From Sphingomonas oligophenolica (GTDB taxonomy: Bacteria > Pseudomonadota > Alphaproteobacteria > Sphingomonadales > Sphingomonadaceae): a stretch of 64,000 bases of DNA. The position numbers and the translations under genes are program-made. The DNA lies in contig NZ_RCZK01000005.1 in assembly GCF_006438955.1 (NCBI RefSeq), positions 62,001-126,000 on the forward strand, in the 5' to 3' direction. A model generated the notes under the pieces. The model was given only the letters and a program-made list of their open reading frames with translations, was not told the DNA's origin and did no database searches. This document shows, one piece after another, positions 1 through 8,664 of the stretch. Every line of letters starts with the position of its first letter. The stretch's first letter is position 1.

Positions 1-1233
1 ATCAACACATGGTCGCGGTTCGACCGGAAGAATTATTTCTACGCCGATCTGCCGCAAGGTTATCAGATCAGCCAGCTTTACCACCCGCTGGTCGGCGAGG
101 GATCGATCGAGGTCAGTCTCGACGAGAAGAACCCTGACGGCGCGACGAAGGTGATCGGGGTCGAGCGGATCCACGTCGAGCAGGATGCGGGCAAGCTGAT
201 GCACGATCAGCATCCGACGCGCAGCTATGTCGACCTCAACCGGTCGGGGGTGGCGCTGATGGAGATCGTCAGCCGTCCCGACATGCGATCGCCTGCGGAA
301 GCAGGGGCTTACGTCCGGAAGCTGCGCGCGATTCTGCGCTATGTCGGCAGTTGCGACGGCAATATGGAAGAGGGATCGATGCGCGCCGACGTCAACGTCA
401 GCGTGCGTAAGCCCGGTGACGAACTCGGCACGCGGACCGAAACCAAGAACGTCAATTCGGTCCGCTTCGTGATGGCGGTGATCGAACAGGAAGCCAGGCG
501 CCAGGTCGAAGTGCTCGAATCGGGCGGCCGGATCGTCCAGGAAACCCGCCTCTACGATCCCGATCGCAACGAGACGCGATCGATGCGGTCGAAGGAAGAC
601 GCGCATGATTATCGCTATTTCCCCGATCCCGATCTGTTACCGCTCGAACTCGACGACGCATTTCTCGCGGAATGCCGCGCGTCGCTGCCCGAACTGCCCG
701 ACGCCAAGCGGCACCGCTTCGAATCACTCGGGATCGCGCCGTATCAGGCGGGGGTGCTGACCGCGGAGGTCGAGGCGGCGCGCTGGTTCGATACGCTGCT
801 CGACGCGGGCGCACCACCGGTCGCGGCGGCGAACTGGACGACGTCCGAATTGTTCGGCGCGCTGAACCGGACGGGGCGCGACATCACCGATTCGCCGGTC
901 GGCCCCGCGCAGGCCGCCGAACTGCTCGCGCTGGTCGCCGACGGGACGCTGTCGGGCAGCCTCGCCAAGCAGGTGTTCGAGGTGATGCTCGAGACCGGCG
1001 AGTCGCCCGCCAAAATCGTCGAGGATCGTGGGCTCAAGCAGACCAGCGATACCGGCGCGATCGAGGCGGTGATCGCCGAGGTGATGGCCAAGAACCCGAA
1101 CCAGCTCGAACAATATCGTGGTGGCAAGGAGGCCTTGTTCGGTTTCTTCGTCGGGCAGACGATGAAGGCAATGGGGGGCAAGGCCAACCCCGCGGTGGTC
1201 AACGCATTGCTCAAGAAGGCGCTTGCCGCATGA
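1..1233 (+). CDS. gatB: Aspartyl/glutamyl-tRNA(Asn/Gln) amidotransferase subunit B, 5'-truncated by the window edge
   Basis: Frame 1 is open from the first base, and homology starts at once (residues [20 protein letters not shown]), so the true start lies left of the window; roughly 80-90 N-terminal residues are missing. The 410 visible residues contain the GatB/GatE catalytic core ([20 protein letters not shown], then the DVNVSVR and YRYFPDPDL stretches) and the C-terminal YqeY-like tRNA-binding tail that ends in [10 protein letters not shown]. With GatA and GatC this subunit amidates Glu-tRNA-Gln or Asp-tRNA-Asn in the cytoplasm. The gltX gene at 40.7-42.2 kb fits a non-discriminating GltX feeding this enzyme. 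The stop overlaps the next start (ATGA), so the downstream cyclophilin gene is probably co-translated. Confidence 0.96.
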   Translation: MNTWSRFDRKNYFYADLPQGYQISQLYHPLVGEGSIEVSLDEKNPDGATKVIGVERIHVEQDAGKLMHDQHPTRSYVDLNRSGVALMEIVSRPDMRSPAEAGAYVRKLRAILRYVGSCDGNMEEGSMRADVNVSVRKPGDELGTRTETKNVNSVRFVMAVIEQEARRQVEVLESGGRIVQETRLYDPDRNETRSMRSKEDAHDYRYFPDPDLLPLELDDAFLAECRASLPELPDAKRHRFESLGIAPYQAGVLTAEVEAARWFDTLLDAGAPPVAAANWTTSELFGALNRTGRDITDSPVGPAQAAELLALVADGTLSGSLAKQVFEVMLETGESPAKIVEDRGLKQTSDTGAIEAVIAEVMAKNPNQLEQYRGGKEALFGFFVGQTMKAMGGKANPAVVNALLKKALAA

Positions 1234-1847
1234 CTTGGCTCGCCGCGATGCTGCTGACGCTCATCGCGGTGCCCGCCGCAGCGCAGGTTGCCACGCCGCC
1301 GGTCGATCCGTCGCTGCCGCGGGTCGCGATCCACACCAGCGCGGGCGATTTTACCGTCGCGGTCGAGGTGGTGAAGGCGCCGATCACCGCCGCCAATTTC
1401 TTGAAATACGTCGACGAGAAGCGGCTCGACGGGGTGAAATTCTATCGCACCGTCAAGGTCGGCGACCGGTTCGGGTTCGTCCAGTTCGGGGTCGACAACG
1501 ATCCCAAGCGGGTGCTGCCGCCGATCAAGCATGAACCGACGACGCTGACCGGCCTGTCGCATACCGACGGCACCCTGTCGGTCGCCCGGTTCGAACCGGG
1601 GACTGCACGCGGCGATTTCACGATCAGCCTGGGTGACCAGCGCTATCTAGACGCCGATCCCGCCAAGCCTGGCGACAATCTGGGCTATGCGGCGTTCGCG
1701 CATGTCGTCGATGGGATGGACACCGTCCTCACGATTTTCGATGCGCCTGTGTCGCCGACCAAGACCCAGCGCGGATCGTTCAGGGGCGAGGTGCCCGAAG
1801 AAGCGGTGACGCTGATCAGCGCGCGGCGGTTAATGCCAGGACAGTAA
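1230..1847 (+). CDS. Exported cyclophilin-type peptidyl-prolyl cis-trans isomerase
   Basis: 205 residues. The start is the ATG overlapping the gatB stop (ATGA). Residues 1-18 form a signal peptide ending PAAA before Gln19, so the mature protein is probably periplasmic. The rest is a cyclophilin-like domain beginning at [12 protein letters not shown], with the NFLKYV helix, an FYRTV stretch that keeps the catalytic-type Arg, and the late [15 protein letters not shown] block. The usual FMIQGGD segment is altered to FVQFGVD, so activity may be reduced or its substrate range changed. The family catalyses proline isomerisation during folding. Co-transcription with gatB is inferred from the overlap and is not known to be functional. 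Confidence 0.88.
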   Translation: MTWLAAMLLTLIAVPAAAQVATPPVDPSLPRVAIHTSAGDFTVAVEVVKAPITAANFLKYVDEKRLDGVKFYRTVKVGDRFGFVQFGVDNDPKRVLPPIKHEPTTLTGLSHTDGTLSVARFEPGTARGDFTISLGDQRYLDADPAKPGDNLGYAAFAHVVDGMDTVLTIFDAPVSPTKTQRGSFRGEVPEEAVTLISARRLMPGQ

Positions 1848-1852
1848 CCGCC
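1825..1852 (+). terminator. Hairpin across the end of the cyclophilin gene
   Basis: An 8-bp perfect inverted repeat (GGCGGTTA / TAACCGCC, 12-base loop) spans the stop codon. No T-run follows, so this is only a possible weak terminator or 3'-end stabilising structure. Confidence 0.22.
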
Positions 1853-1926
1853 ATCGGTGGCGACCCGATTGCCGAAAGTATTACGAGCCGATACGCTGGC
1901 CAAATCGAAGTCACTGGGGGGTGTTT

Positions 1927-2808
1927 ATGAAAATCGTGAAGGTTGCGGCGCTGTGCCTGGCGCTGACGGTATCGACATCGGTGCTGGCGCAGGAAGTATT
2001 GACCAACGAATCCGTCACGTCGCTGATCGCCGCGGGACTGGGCGAACAGACCGTGGTGGCGAAGATCAAGGCATCGCCCAGCAGTTTCGATACGAGCGCG
2101 ACCAAACTGGTCGAGCTGAAAAAGGCCGGCGTGTCCGACGGCGTGATCGCGGCGATGATCGAGGCGGGATCGGGATCGAACGTGTCCGCGTTGGCGATGG
2201 GGGCCAGTGATTCGCCCAATCCGCGCGCGCCGCACGCGTCGGGTATCTATCTGCTCGGAAACCAGACGCCCGCCAAGATGATCCGGATCGATGCCACCAG
2301 CGCCAATCAGACCAAGACTGGCGGTTTTCTGGGCTATGCGTTGACCGGCGGCATCGCCAAGATGAAGATCAACACGGTGATCCCCGGCAATTCGGCGCGG
2401 GTCGTCACCGCCGCGCCGAGACCAACATTCTATTTCTATTTCGACCAGGCCGGGGCGAGCCTATCAAACGGCGCGTCGGGGAATTTCTGGCTGGCGGGGC
2501 CGGGCGCGGCGATCACGTCGCCGAGCGAATTCTCGCTCGTCAAGTTCAAGGTGAAGAAGGATCGCCGCGAAGCCGCGGTCGGATCGTTCAACATCGCGGG
2601 CGCCAAGTCGGGGGTGCAGGACAACCAGCGGATCGCGCTGACTTATGTCGATGTGCGTCCCGGGGTGTTCGAAGTGACGCCGCAGGCCGATCTTGAACCC
2701 GGTGAATATGGGTTCGTGTATTCGACGACAACCGGCGGCGGGTTTGGAGCTTATAGTGCGGGGGCGACGATGTCGCGGATCTTCGATTTTTCGGTGACCC
2801 CAAAGTAA
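1927..2808 (+). CDS. Exported protein of unknown function
   Basis: 293 residues. I chose the ATG at 1927, which follows a GGGGGG tract at suitable spacing; a GTG two codons earlier is the alternative. Residues 1-21 form a signal peptide ending SVLA before Gln22. The N-terminal 25-80 region is a short helical module (VTSLIAAGLGEQTVVAKIK ... VELKKAGVSDGVIAAMIEA) that recurs in proteins with SHOCT-like or secretion-associated repeats. The rest is Gly/Ser/Thr-rich and beta-predicted, ending in a VYSTTTGGGFGAYSAGA segment. No catalytic motif was recognised. It is transcribed alone, with about 80 bases before it and a convergent neighbour after it. Confidence 0.82.
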   Translation: MKIVKVAALCLALTVSTSVLAQEVLTNESVTSLIAAGLGEQTVVAKIKASPSSFDTSATKLVELKKAGVSDGVIAAMIEAGSGSNVSALAMGASDSPNPRAPHASGIYLLGNQTPAKMIRIDATSANQTKTGGFLGYALTGGIAKMKINTVIPGNSARVVTAAPRPTFYFYFDQAGASLSNGASGNFWLAGPGAAITSPSEFSLVKFKVKKDRREAAVGSFNIAGAKSGVQDNQRIALTYVDVRPGVFEVTPQADLEPGEYGFVYSTTTGGGFGAYSAGATMSRIFDFSVTPK

Positions 2809-2824
2809 CGTGCTTATGCAAACG

Positions 2825-2849
2825 GGCGCGTGCCGTGGTGTCACGCGCC
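2825..2849. terminator. Hairpin between convergent genes
   Basis: An 8-bp perfect stem (GGCGCGTG / CACGCGCC, 9-base loop) lies between the stop of the exported protein (plus) and the stop of the 73-residue gene (minus). The position suits a bidirectional terminator, but neither side has a clear T-run. Confidence 0.35.
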
Positions 2850-2861
2850 TGTCAGCCATCG

Positions 2862-3083
2862 TTATTGCGCGTCGCGACCCTGGTTCTTGGTGACGCCGCC
2901 GGTGCCGCCGACACCATCGGGCATGCCGGGATCAGTCAGCGTTTCCGGCTCAGGGCCGCCTTCGCCGCGTGCGACCGCGTCGGCGCGCGACGCGACCTTT
3001 TGTTCGATGTCGCTGCGCTGGTCTTCGTCGCGGTCGATGGGTCGCGTGTTGGGATCGGTTCCTGCGTGGCTGGTATCGGTCAT
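2862..3083 (-). CDS. Small hydrophilic hypothetical protein
   Basis: 73 residues, rich in Asp, Gly and Pro, with no signal peptide or membrane segment; it starts MTDTSHAGTDPNTRPIDRDE and ends KNQGRDAQ. The ATG at 3083 is preferred over the GTG at 3089 because GAAAGG lies about 7 bases upstream of it. That ribosome-binding site overlaps the stop of the proline-rich gene upstream, so the two genes look translationally coupled. It is probably disordered. Similar short acidic proteins are common in sphingomonads, but I know no function. Confidence 0.62.
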   Translation of the reverse strand: MTDTSHAGTDPNTRPIDRDEDQRSDIEQKVASRADAVARGEGGPEPETLTDPGMPDGVGGTGGVTKNQGRDAQ

Positions 3084-3092
3084 GATCACCTT

Positions 3093-3254
3093 TCAGATTT
3101 CGGCGGGTTGCTGGGTGCCGGGATCGCCCGCTGGCGTACCGGGGGAGGGCTGGTCGAAATCCGGGCTCGGCGGGTTGAATTCGGGGGGCGGCGCACTGGG
3201 CTGCACCGGCTGGGCTGGCTGGACGGGGGTTTCGGGGGGCGGTTGGGTGGCCAC
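3093..3254 (-). CDS. Small proline/glutamine-rich hypothetical protein
   Basis: 53 residues, about 40% proline, with repeated PxQP and PPPEF-type stretches and no hydrophobic core, so almost certainly disordered. The start is a GTG preceded by AAGGAG at good spacing (GAAGGAGACAGACCC then GTG), a strong ribosome-binding site that argues for real translation. The downstream 73-residue gene begins 9 bases after its stop. The two probably form a small operon, and no homologous function is recognised. Confidence 0.55.
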   Translation of the reverse strand: MATQPPPETPVQPAQPVQPSAPPPEFNPPSPDFDQPSPGTPAGDPGTQQPAEI

Positions 3255-3402
3255 GGGTCTGTCTCCTTCTTTCCGCCCAACGCGCGGTTTTCGCTGGAGT
3301 TGCCTCGCCGCTTGCTCCAGAGCGCCCGGCTGGTATAGACGCGCGCCAAAGGGATCCCGGCAATCGGTTTTTGCAGGGAGCCCGAGCGGCGGTGTCCTCG
3401 AT

Positions 3403-3487
3403 GCGGGCGTGGCGGAACTGGTAGACGCAGCAGGTTTAGGTCCTGCCATCGCAAGATGTGGGGGTTCGAGTCCCTTCGCCCGCACCA
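3403..3487 (+). tRNA. tRNA-Leu (anticodon UAG)
   Basis: 85 bases including an encoded CCA. The acceptor arms GCGGGCG (3403-3409) and CGCCCGC (3477-3483) pair perfectly, followed by ACCA. The anticodon stem GCAGG / CCTGC encloses the loop TTTAGGT, giving anticodon TAG, which reads CUA and related Leu codons. A class II variable arm precedes the T arm (GGGGGTTCGAGTCCC). It stands alone just upstream of tig. Confidence 0.97.
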
Positions 3488-3547
3488 GTCCCGTCGTTCG
3501 CGGGGGGATGGACGCCAAGAGATTTCTCCAGACCAAAAAGGCCTGAA

Positions 3548-5248
3548 ATGCAGACTGTCGAGACGTTGAACGAGGGCCTCAAGCGCGCCTACACGCTGAC
3601 CATCACCGCCAAGGACATCGACCAGAAGGTCGATGCCGAGGTGAAGCGCGTCGCCCCCCAGATCAAGATGCCCGGCTTTCGCCCCGGCAAGGTGCCCGCC
3701 AACCTGGTCCGCAAGATGCACGGCGAGGCACTGGCGCAGGACGCGCTGAATTCGGCGATCCAGGAAGGCGTCCAGGGCCTGATGGCCGAGCAGCAGCTCC
3801 GCCCCGCGATGCAGCCCTCGGTCGAACTGACCGACGGCTATGCGCCGGGCAAGGATGCCGAGGTCAAGGTCGAGCTCGAAGTGCTCCCGACGATCCCGAC
3901 GCCGTCGATCGATTCGCTCACGCTCGAGCGGCTGACCGTGCCGGTCGCCGACGATGCGGTGACCGAGCAATTGCAGAAGTTCGCCGACCAGCAGAAGAGC
4001 TGGAACGACACCAAGGCGACGTACAAGGCGAAGATGGGTGACCTCGTCACCGTCGATTCCATCGGCAAGACCGCCGACGGCGTCGCGTTCGAGGGCGGCA
4101 CCGGCGAGGACATGGGCGTCGAGCTGGGATCGGGTCGGTTGATCCCGGGGTTCGAGGACCAGCTGGTCGGCGTGAAGACCGGCGAGGAGAAGGTGCTCAA
4201 CGTGACCTTCCCCGCGGATTATGGCGCGGAAAACCTCGCCGGGCAGCCCGCGACGTTCGATATTACCGTCAAGTCGGTCCAGACCGCGGGCACGAGCGAG
4301 ATCAACGAAGACCTCGCCAAGAACCTGGGGCTCGAGAGCCTGGAGCAGCTGACCGGGCTGTTGAAGGGCCAGATCGAGCAGGAGCATAACGGGCTCACCC
4401 GCACGCACATGAAGCGCAAGCTGCTCGACCAGCTGGCCGAGGGGCATGATTTCGAAGTGCCGCCGTCGATGGTCGAGGCCGAATTCGCGCAGATCTGGCA
4501 GCAGCTGGAACATGAGGCGACGCACGAGGAAGACCCCGACGCGGCGCTGAAGGAAATGGAATCCGAGCGCGACGATTACCGCAAGATCGCCGAACGGCGC
4601 GTCCGTTTGGGGCTGTTGCTGTCCGAGATCGGCCAGGCGAACGGCGTCGAGGTCAGCAGCCAGGAAATGCAGCGGCTGATCGCGCAGGCCGCGCAGCAAT
4701 ACGGCCCCGAGGATCGTCAGCGCTTCGTCCAGTACGTCCAGCAGGACCCGATGGCCGCCGCGCAACTGCGCGCGCCGCTGTACGAGGACAAGGTCGTCGA
4801 TTTCCTGTTCGAGAAGGCCGCGGTCACCGACCGCGAGGCGACCCGCGAGGAACTGGAAGCCGCGATCGAGAGCGAAGAGGGCTTCTCGACCGGCACGCAC
4901 AGCCACGATCACGACAACCACAAGCCGAAGAAGAAGGCCGCCGCGAAGAAGGCCTCGGCCAAGCAGGCTGCCGCCGAACCCGCCGATGGGGATGAAGCGG
5001 CGACCGCGAAGAAGAAGCCAGCGGCCAAGGGCGCGAATGCCGGGGCCGCGGACGAGAAGGCACCCGCGGCGGCCAAGCCGGCGGCCAAGAAGCCCGCCGC
5101 CAAGAAGGGTGCGCCGGTCGAAGCCGAGACCGCGGTGACCGAATCCTCGCCGGTCGCGGCGGAGCAGGCCGAAGGCGCGGGAGAGAAGCCCAAGAAGGCG
5201 CCCGCCAAGAAGCCTGCGGCGAAGAAGGCGACGAAAACCAAGGCGTAG
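3548..5248 (+). CDS. tig: Trigger factor, ribosome-associated chaperone and prolyl isomerase, with long basic tail
   Basis: 566 residues from the ATG at 3548 (MQTVETLNEGLKRAY), with AAGG upstream. The order is as expected: ribosome-binding N-domain with the signature GFRPGKVPANLV (about residue 44), FKBP-type isomerase domain (about 150-245, GSGRLIPGFEDQLVG), then the helical chaperone C-domain. From about residue 450 comes an added tail: a His/Asp stretch (HSHDHDNH) followed by over 100 residues dominated by Lys, Ala and Pro (repeated KKPAAKKA-like units). E. coli Tig has about 430 residues, so the tail is an extension. It may bind RNA, ribosome or acidic partners, which is inference. Tig acts on nascent chains at the ribosomal exit tunnel. 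The neighbourhood with clpP and clpX downstream matches many bacteria. Confidence 0.96.
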   Translation: MQTVETLNEGLKRAYTLTITAKDIDQKVDAEVKRVAPQIKMPGFRPGKVPANLVRKMHGEALAQDALNSAIQEGVQGLMAEQQLRPAMQPSVELTDGYAPGKDAEVKVELEVLPTIPTPSIDSLTLERLTVPVADDAVTEQLQKFADQQKSWNDTKATYKAKMGDLVTVDSIGKTADGVAFEGGTGEDMGVELGSGRLIPGFEDQLVGVKTGEEKVLNVTFPADYGAENLAGQPATFDITVKSVQTAGTSEINEDLAKNLGLESLEQLTGLLKGQIEQEHNGLTRTHMKRKLLDQLAEGHDFEVPPSMVEAEFAQIWQQLEHEATHEEDPDAALKEMESERDDYRKIAERRVRLGLLLSEIGQANGVEVSSQEMQRLIAQAAQQYGPEDRQRFVQYVQQDPMAAAQLRAPLYEDKVVDFLFEKAAVTDREATREELEAAIESEEGFSTGTHSHDHDNHKPKKKAAAKKASAKQAAAEPADGDEAATAKKKPAAKGANAGAADEKAPAAAKPAAKKPAAKKGAPVEAETAVTESSPVAAEQAEGAGEKPKKAPAKKPAAKKATKTKA

Positions 5249-5260
5249 GATCTTCTTATC

Positions 5261-5356
5261 CGTCATGCCGGACGTGTTCCGGCATCCATCGGGCGGCGGA
5301 CGCACCCGCCGTTTGAGTCGCGGCACGATGGACCCCGGAACAAGTCCGGGGTGACG
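5261..5356. repeat. Intergenic palindromic repeat (sphingomonad-type)
   Basis: The two outer arms are imperfect inverted copies: GTCATGCCGGACGTGTTCCGG near the left end and CCCCGGAACAAGTCCGGGG plus TGAC at the right. A GC-rich centre (GGGCGGCGGACGCACCCGCC) lies between. Elements of this look (CGTCATGCC...GTTCCGG) are widely scattered in sphingomonad genomes. Its site just after tig suggests a transcript-end or mRNA-stability role, which is inference. Confidence 0.6.
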
Positions 5357-5396
5357 AAGTGGGGATGTTAGGGGTTCCGCGCTAAGAGGCCGTACC

Positions 5397-6356
5397 ATGA
5401 CCGAACCGACGATCGCCGTGCTGCTGCCCAGCTATAACGAAGAGGCGGCGATCGCGCAGACGGTGGCGGGGTTCCGCGCCGCGCTGCCGGGCGCCGTCGT
5501 CTATGTGTACGACAATAATTCGACCGATCGCACGATCGAGGTCGCACGAGCCGCGGGCGCGATCGTGCGGCGCGAGCGGATTCAGGGCAAGGGCGCGGTG
5601 GTGCGGCGGATGTTCGCCGATGTCGACGCCGACATCTATATCATGGCCGATGGCGATGCGACCTATGACGCGGCCTCGGCGCCGCGGCTCGTCGCGCAGT
5701 TGATCGACGAGCAGTTCGACATGATCGTCGGCAGCCGGATCAGCCAGGCGCAGGAAAGCTATCGGCGCGGGCACCGGTTCGGCAACGCACTGCTGACGGG
5801 GATGTTGGCGCGGCTGTTCGGGCGCAGCTTCACCGACATCCTGTCGGGCTATCGCGTATTCTCGCGCCGGTTCGTGAAGAGCTTTCCCTCGCTGTCGGCG
5901 GGGTTCGAGATCGAGACCGAAATCAGCGTCCATGCGCTCGAACTCAAGATGCCGTGCGCCGAGGTGGAAACCCCGTATTTCGCGCGTCCCGAGGGGTCGA
6001 CGTCGAAGCTGAACACCTATGGCGACGGCTGGCGGATCCTGCGGACGATCATGACGCTGTATCGGATCGAACGACCGCTGCTGTTCTTCGGCGCGATCGG
6101 TGCGCTGCTCGGCGTGGTTGCGTGCGTGCTCGCGGTGCCGCTGGCGATCACCTATATGCAGACGCACCTGGTGCCGCGGTTCCCCACCGCGATCCTGGCG
6201 ACGGGACTGGTGATCATCGCGGCGTTGTGTTTCTTCACAGGGCTGATCCTCGATACGGTGGTGCGCGGGCGGCGCGAGGTGCGGCGGCTGGCGTATCTGA
6301 GCCATCGCGCGCCGTCGCGGGAGCGGACGGTGGGGGACTGGGCGGCGGGGGCTTGA
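5397..6356 (+). CDS. Family 2 glycosyltransferase, membrane-anchored (polyprenyl-phosphate sugar transferase type)
   Basis: 319 residues. The N-terminal GT-A domain has LLPSYNEEAAI (about residues 8-18), VYDNNSTDRT (about 39) and the metal/nucleotide motif MADGDATYD (about 84). SGYRVFSRRF (about 150) and FEIETEI (about 168) are typical of the DPM/ArnC-like branch. Two C-terminal membrane segments (about 228-251 and 266-287) anchor it in the inner membrane. The family transfers a sugar from an NDP-sugar to a lipid phosphate or glycan; the exact donor cannot be read here. It stands alone between tig and clpP. Confidence 0.86.
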   Translation: MTEPTIAVLLPSYNEEAAIAQTVAGFRAALPGAVVYVYDNNSTDRTIEVARAAGAIVRRERIQGKGAVVRRMFADVDADIYIMADGDATYDAASAPRLVAQLIDEQFDMIVGSRISQAQESYRRGHRFGNALLTGMLARLFGRSFTDILSGYRVFSRRFVKSFPSLSAGFEIETEISVHALELKMPCAEVETPYFARPEGSTSKLNTYGDGWRILRTIMTLYRIERPLLFFGAIGALLGVVACVLAVPLAITYMQTHLVPRFPTAILATGLVIIAALCFFTGLILDTVVRGRREVRRLAYLSHRAPSRERTVGDWAAGA

Positions 6357-6415
6357 ACTCGTTTCGGGTAGCGCCGATGTTGGCGGTTCCAAGGGCATAA
6401 GAGAGTTCCACCCCC

Positions 6416-7105
6416 ATGCATAATCCGTTCGAGACCGGCGATTTCGCGAGTCCGCTGGCCACTGCCGGCGTCGGCTTGCAGCAGACCCAGAACGGTCTGG
6501 TGCCGATCGTCATCGAACAGTCGAACCGCGGCGAACGCTCGTTCGACATCTTCAGCCGCCTGTTGCGCGAACGCATCGTGTTCGTGACCGGCGGGGTCGA
6601 GGACGGAATGGCGAGCCTGATCACTGCGCAGCTGCTCTTCCTCGAGTCCGAGAACCCGAAGAAGGACATTTTCATGTATATCAACTCGCCGGGCGGTGTC
6701 GTCACGGCGGGCATGGCGATCCACGACACGATGCAATATATTCGCCCGCGCGTCGGCACGGTGTGCCTGGGGCAGGCGGCGTCGATGGGGAGCTTCCTGC
6801 TGGCGGCGGGCGAGCCGGGGATGCGCGTTGCGATGACCAATTCGCGGATCATGATCCACCAGCCGTCGGGCGGGGCGCAGGGCATGGCGAGCGACATCGA
6901 AATTCAGGCGCGCGAGATCCTGCGGATCAGGGCGCGGATGAACGAGCTCTACGCGCATTACACCGGCAAGCCGATCGAGGAGATCGAGAAGGCGATGGAC
7001 CGCGACAAGTTCATGTCGTCGAACGAGGCCAAGGAATTCGGGCTGATCGACGAGGTATTCGACAAGCGCCCGGCACCGACCGAGGATACCGGCAAGCCGG
7101 CCTGA
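6416..7105 (+). CDS. clpP: ATP-dependent Clp protease proteolytic subunit
   Basis: 229 residues, slightly long for the family because of an N-terminal leader ([18 protein letters not shown]) before the conserved LVPIVIEQ. The catalytic triad is legible: Ser123 in GQAASMGSF, His148 in [10 protein letters not shown] and Asp197 in MDRDKFMS. Fourteen subunits form the degradation chamber that works with ClpX or ClpA in the cytoplasm. clpX follows 133 bases downstream with a hairpin between the two, so they may be transcribed together or separately. Confidence 0.98.
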   Translation: MHNPFETGDFASPLATAGVGLQQTQNGLVPIVIEQSNRGERSFDIFSRLLRERIVFVTGGVEDGMASLITAQLLFLESENPKKDIFMYINSPGGVVTAGMAIHDTMQYIRPRVGTVCLGQAASMGSFLLAAGEPGMRVAMTNSRIMIHQPSGGAQGMASDIEIQAREILRIRARMNELYAHYTGKPIEEIEKAMDRDKFMSSNEAKEFGLIDEVFDKRPAPTEDTGKPA

Positions 7106-7116
7106 CCGCCACGAAG

Positions 7117-7145
7117 CGCCATCGGCGTACGCCGAGCCGATGGCG
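7117..7145. terminator. Hairpin between clpP and clpX
   Basis: A perfect 10-bp stem (CGCCATCGGC / GCCGATGGCG) with a 9-base loop lies 11 bases after the clpP stop. The T-run is poor (TTAGTGACGTTT), so it may attenuate rather than fully stop transcription toward clpX. Confidence 0.45.
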
Positions 7146-7238
7146 TTAGTGACGTTTGTCGATTGTAGTTTGCGTAACGACCGGGCTACGATGTTCGGCC
7201 AGGAAGCGGGGTGTGCCCCCGTGCGAAGGATGGATTGA

Positions 7239-8507
7239 ATGACGAAACTGAGCGGTGGCGACTCGAAGAGCACCCTCTATTGCTCGTTCTGCGGCAAATC
7301 GCAGCATGAGGTACGCAAGCTGATTGCGGGTCCGACCGTCTTCATCTGCGACGAGTGTGTCGAGCTGTGCAACGACATCATCCGCGAGGAGACCAAATCC
7401 GCGCTGGTGAGCAAGAAGGACGGCGGCGTGCCGACCCCGCAGGAAATCTGCGACGTCCTCGACGATTATGTCATCGGCCAGGTGCGCGCGAAGCGCGTCC
7501 TGTCGGTGGCGGTGCACAATCATTACAAGCGGCTCAACCATGGCGCCAAGGGTGCCGATGTCGAGCTTGCCAAGTCGAACATCCTGCTCGTCGGGCCGAC
7601 CGGGTGCGGCAAGACGCTGCTGGCGCAGACGCTGGCGCGGATTCTCGACGTGCCGTTCACGATGGCGGACGCGACGACGCTGACCGAAGCCGGTTACGTC
7701 GGCGAGGATGTCGAGAACATCATCCTGAAACTGCTCCAGGCGTCGGATTACAACGTCGAGCGCGCGCAGCGCGGGATCGTCTATATCGACGAGATCGACA
7801 AGATCAGCCGCAAGGCGGAGAACCCCTCGATCACACGCGACGTGTCGGGCGAGGGCGTTCAGCAGGCGCTGCTCAAGCTGATGGAAGGCACCACCGCGAG
7901 CGTTCCACCGCAGGGCGGGCGCAAGCATCCGCAGCAGGAATTCCTCCAGGTCGACACGACCAACATCCTGTTCATTTGCGGCGGCGCGTTCAACGGGCTC
8001 GAGAAGATCATCGGTGATCGCCTGCAGGGCAAGTCGATCGGCTTCGGCGCGTATGTCGCCGCGCCCGAGGAACGCCGGACGGGCGAAATGCTCCGCCAGA
8101 CCGAGCCCGAGGATCTGCTGAAGTTTGGCCTCATCCCCGAATTCGTCGGTCGTTTGCCGGTGATCGCGACGCTCGAGGATCTCGACATCGACGCGCTAGT
8201 AAAAATCCTCAGCGAGCCCAAGAACGCGCTGGTCAAGCAATACCAGAAGCTGTTCGAGATGGAGGATGTCGACCTCGGCTTTACCGACGACGCGCTCGTC
8301 CAGGTCGCCAAGAAGGCGATCGAGCGCAAGACCGGCGCGCGGGGCCTGCGATCGATTCTCGAGAGCATCCTGCTCGACACGATGTTCGACCTGCCCGGAA
8401 TGGACGGGGTCGACGAGGTGATGATCGACAAGGACGTGATCGAGGGCCGCAAGGAACCGATCCGCGTCTATGCCGAAAAGAAGAAGGCTGCCGACGACGC
8501 GGCCTGA
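7239..8507 (+). CDS. clpX: Clp protease ATP-binding unfoldase
   Basis: 422 residues, the usual length. The N-terminal zinc finger ([11 protein letters not shown] ... [10 protein letters not shown], about residues 15-47) is followed by the AAA+ module: Walker A GPTGCGKT (about 118), Walker B VYIDEIDK (about 182), the pore and sensor region, and the C-terminal small domain with GARGLRSI. ClpX recognises degrons (ssrA and others), unfolds substrates and passes them to ClpP; in alphaproteobacteria it also removes cell-cycle regulators such as CtrA. The start ATG follows GAAGGA. A good terminator follows the gene. Confidence 0.98.
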   Translation: MTKLSGGDSKSTLYCSFCGKSQHEVRKLIAGPTVFICDECVELCNDIIREETKSALVSKKDGGVPTPQEICDVLDDYVIGQVRAKRVLSVAVHNHYKRLNHGAKGADVELAKSNILLVGPTGCGKTLLAQTLARILDVPFTMADATTLTEAGYVGEDVENIILKLLQASDYNVERAQRGIVYIDEIDKISRKAENPSITRDVSGEGVQQALLKLMEGTTASVPPQGGRKHPQQEFLQVDTTNILFICGGAFNGLEKIIGDRLQGKSIGFGAYVAAPEERRTGEMLRQTEPEDLLKFGLIPEFVGRLPVIATLEDLDIDALVKILSEPKNALVKQYQKLFEMEDVDLGFTDDALVQVAKKAIERKTGARGLRSILESILLDTMFDLPGMDGVDEVMIDKDVIEGRKEPIRVYAEKKKAADDAA

Positions 8508-8534
8508 AGTCGCGCACGTCGGCTAGGGGAAAAG

Positions 8535-8561
8535 GGGCGTCGGCGATTCCGACGCCCTTTT
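8535..8561 (+). terminator. Rho-independent terminator after clpX
   Basis: A perfect 9-bp stem (GGGCGTCGG / CCGACGCCC) with a 5-base loop is followed directly by TTTT and preceded by AAA. It lies about 28 bases after the clpX stop and is one of the best terminators in the window. Confidence 0.8.
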
Positions 8562-8664
8562 GATGTCGGCGATCGCTTCCGGTCGGCGCGATCATTGCGC
8601 GGAGGAAACAAAGGCGCGCCCGTCCGTTCTGCCTCCACGCGTATCAGTGAGAGGATCCAAACAC

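Noticed and set aside
3086..5398. A 770-codon open frame on the minus strand across the tig region
   Set aside because: It is antisense to trigger factor, whose homology is clear, and the translation is an Arg/Leu-rich shadow typical of high-G+C DNA.
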